Origin: an uncultured Prevotella sp.
GTDB taxonomy: Bacteria > Bacteroidota > Bacteroidia > Bacteroidales > Bacteroidaceae
NCBI GenBank assembly: GCA_900315835.1
Contig: ONAR01000022.1
Span: 1-41,859 of the forward strand
Direction of reading: 5' to 3'
DNA: 41,859 nt
Shown: in pieces, positions 41,748-41,859 of the stretch
How positions within the stretch are numbered: the stretch's first letter is position 1
Layout: the number at the start of each line of letters is the position of its first letter
Notes under the pieces: generated by a model
Databases searched by the model: none
What the model was told of the DNA's origin: nothing
The model's input: only the letters and a program-made list of their open reading frames with translations
Position numbers and translations under genes: made by a program

Positions 41748-41859
41748 GCGCAGCGGATAGAGTCCGTGGAGGTATGCAACCTTGGTAGCAGTGTAGTGGC
41801 CGGCCTGGTGCCGGCCACCAACCCTTGGTATGGCATTTTTCCCACACATCAGCGCGATT
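41748..41859 (-). repeat. Interspersed hairpin repeat, copy R5 (inverted relative to R1)
   Basis: Terminus GGCGCAGCGGATAGAGTCCGTGG (41748-41769 region) leads into AGTCCGTGGAGGTATGCAAC, shared with R3, and then the GGCCGGC core. 41783-41859 is the reverse complement of 62-138 with one mismatch. The copy runs to the end of the window and may continue beyond it. Confidence 0.85.

Larger units (their letters stand above)
41487..41859. other. Intergenic region after the aldolase: hairpins, tandem tract, repeat copy R5
   Basis: No gene can be supported. In order: the terminator (41526-41560); a hairpin cluster (41570-41633) with the 16-base sequence shared with 24519-24534 and a second 7-7-7 palindrome, CTCGATA to TATCGAG (41613-41633); a short-period degenerate tract (41646-41730) of CCCGGACTTCT-like units; and repeat copy R5 to the window end. 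Confidence 0.75.

Overview
ORGANISM. The window looks like the chromosome of a Prevotella-type member of the Bacteroidales with fairly high GC content. The support is a SusC/SusD pair, several lipoproteins with the lipobox (S/A)SC, TonB-dependent receptors with N-terminal carboxypeptidase-like domains, and promoters of the Bacteroidetes type (TTTG, about 19-21 bp, TAnnTTTG) upstream of many genes. Shine-Dalgarno sequences are mostly weak. No tRNA, rRNA, CRISPR array, integrase or intact transposase was seen. LAYOUT. (1) 388-5523, plus strand: an acyl-CoA/AMP ligase, a small TPR protein, the four subunits of a 2-oxoacid:ferredoxin oxidoreductase (delta, alpha, beta, gamma) and, behind its own promoter, a hot-dog thioesterase. 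(2) 5631-6530: a glycine-zipper lipoprotein. (3) 6808-8691, minus strand: gdhA and an RlpA-like protein. (4) 8968-19893, plus strand: a SusC/SusD locus with a small lipoprotein, an M16 metallopeptidase, a propeller-like lipoprotein and a secreted calcineurin-type phosphoesterase, but no glycoside hydrolase. It is followed at short spacing by an unusual REC-REC-ATP-grasp protein (19915-22881) and a GH51 arabinofuranosidase (22937-24490). (5) 24531-26142, minus strand: a three-gene HipB-HipS-HipT toxin-antitoxin module with palindromic operators. (6) 26182-33248: a cluster of an RDD protein (minus strand, divergent), a SpoIIM-like protein, a six-TM protein, DUF4129, DUF4350, a MoxR ATPase and DUF58. 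(7) 33266-35119: a membrane-anchored MutS-like ATPase. (8) 35236-40152: an aquaporin, a FucP-type sugar transporter and an overlapping TonB-dependent beta-barrel protein. (9) 40476-41486: class II fructose-bisphosphate aldolase with a strong promoter. REPEATS. The intergenic regions at 1-180, 6541-6808, 40154-40382 and 41570-41859 hold copies of a hairpin-forming interspersed repeat. Two inverted copies (76 of 77 bases identical) lie at the two ends of the window, about 41.6 kb apart. HOW THE GENES MAY WORK TOGETHER. The ligase and ferredoxin oxidoreductase could interconvert organic acids, acyl-CoAs and 2-oxoacids, with gdhA nearby supplying ammonia assimilation. The SusCD-M16-phosphoesterase set looks like a nutrient-capture locus for a peptide-containing or phosphorylated substrate rather than a plain glycan; this is inference. 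The most interesting items are the REC-REC-ATP-grasp protein that lacks the rest of PEP synthase, the SusCD-M16 locus, the HipBST module with its operators, the membrane-anchored MutS-like ATPase and the repeat family.
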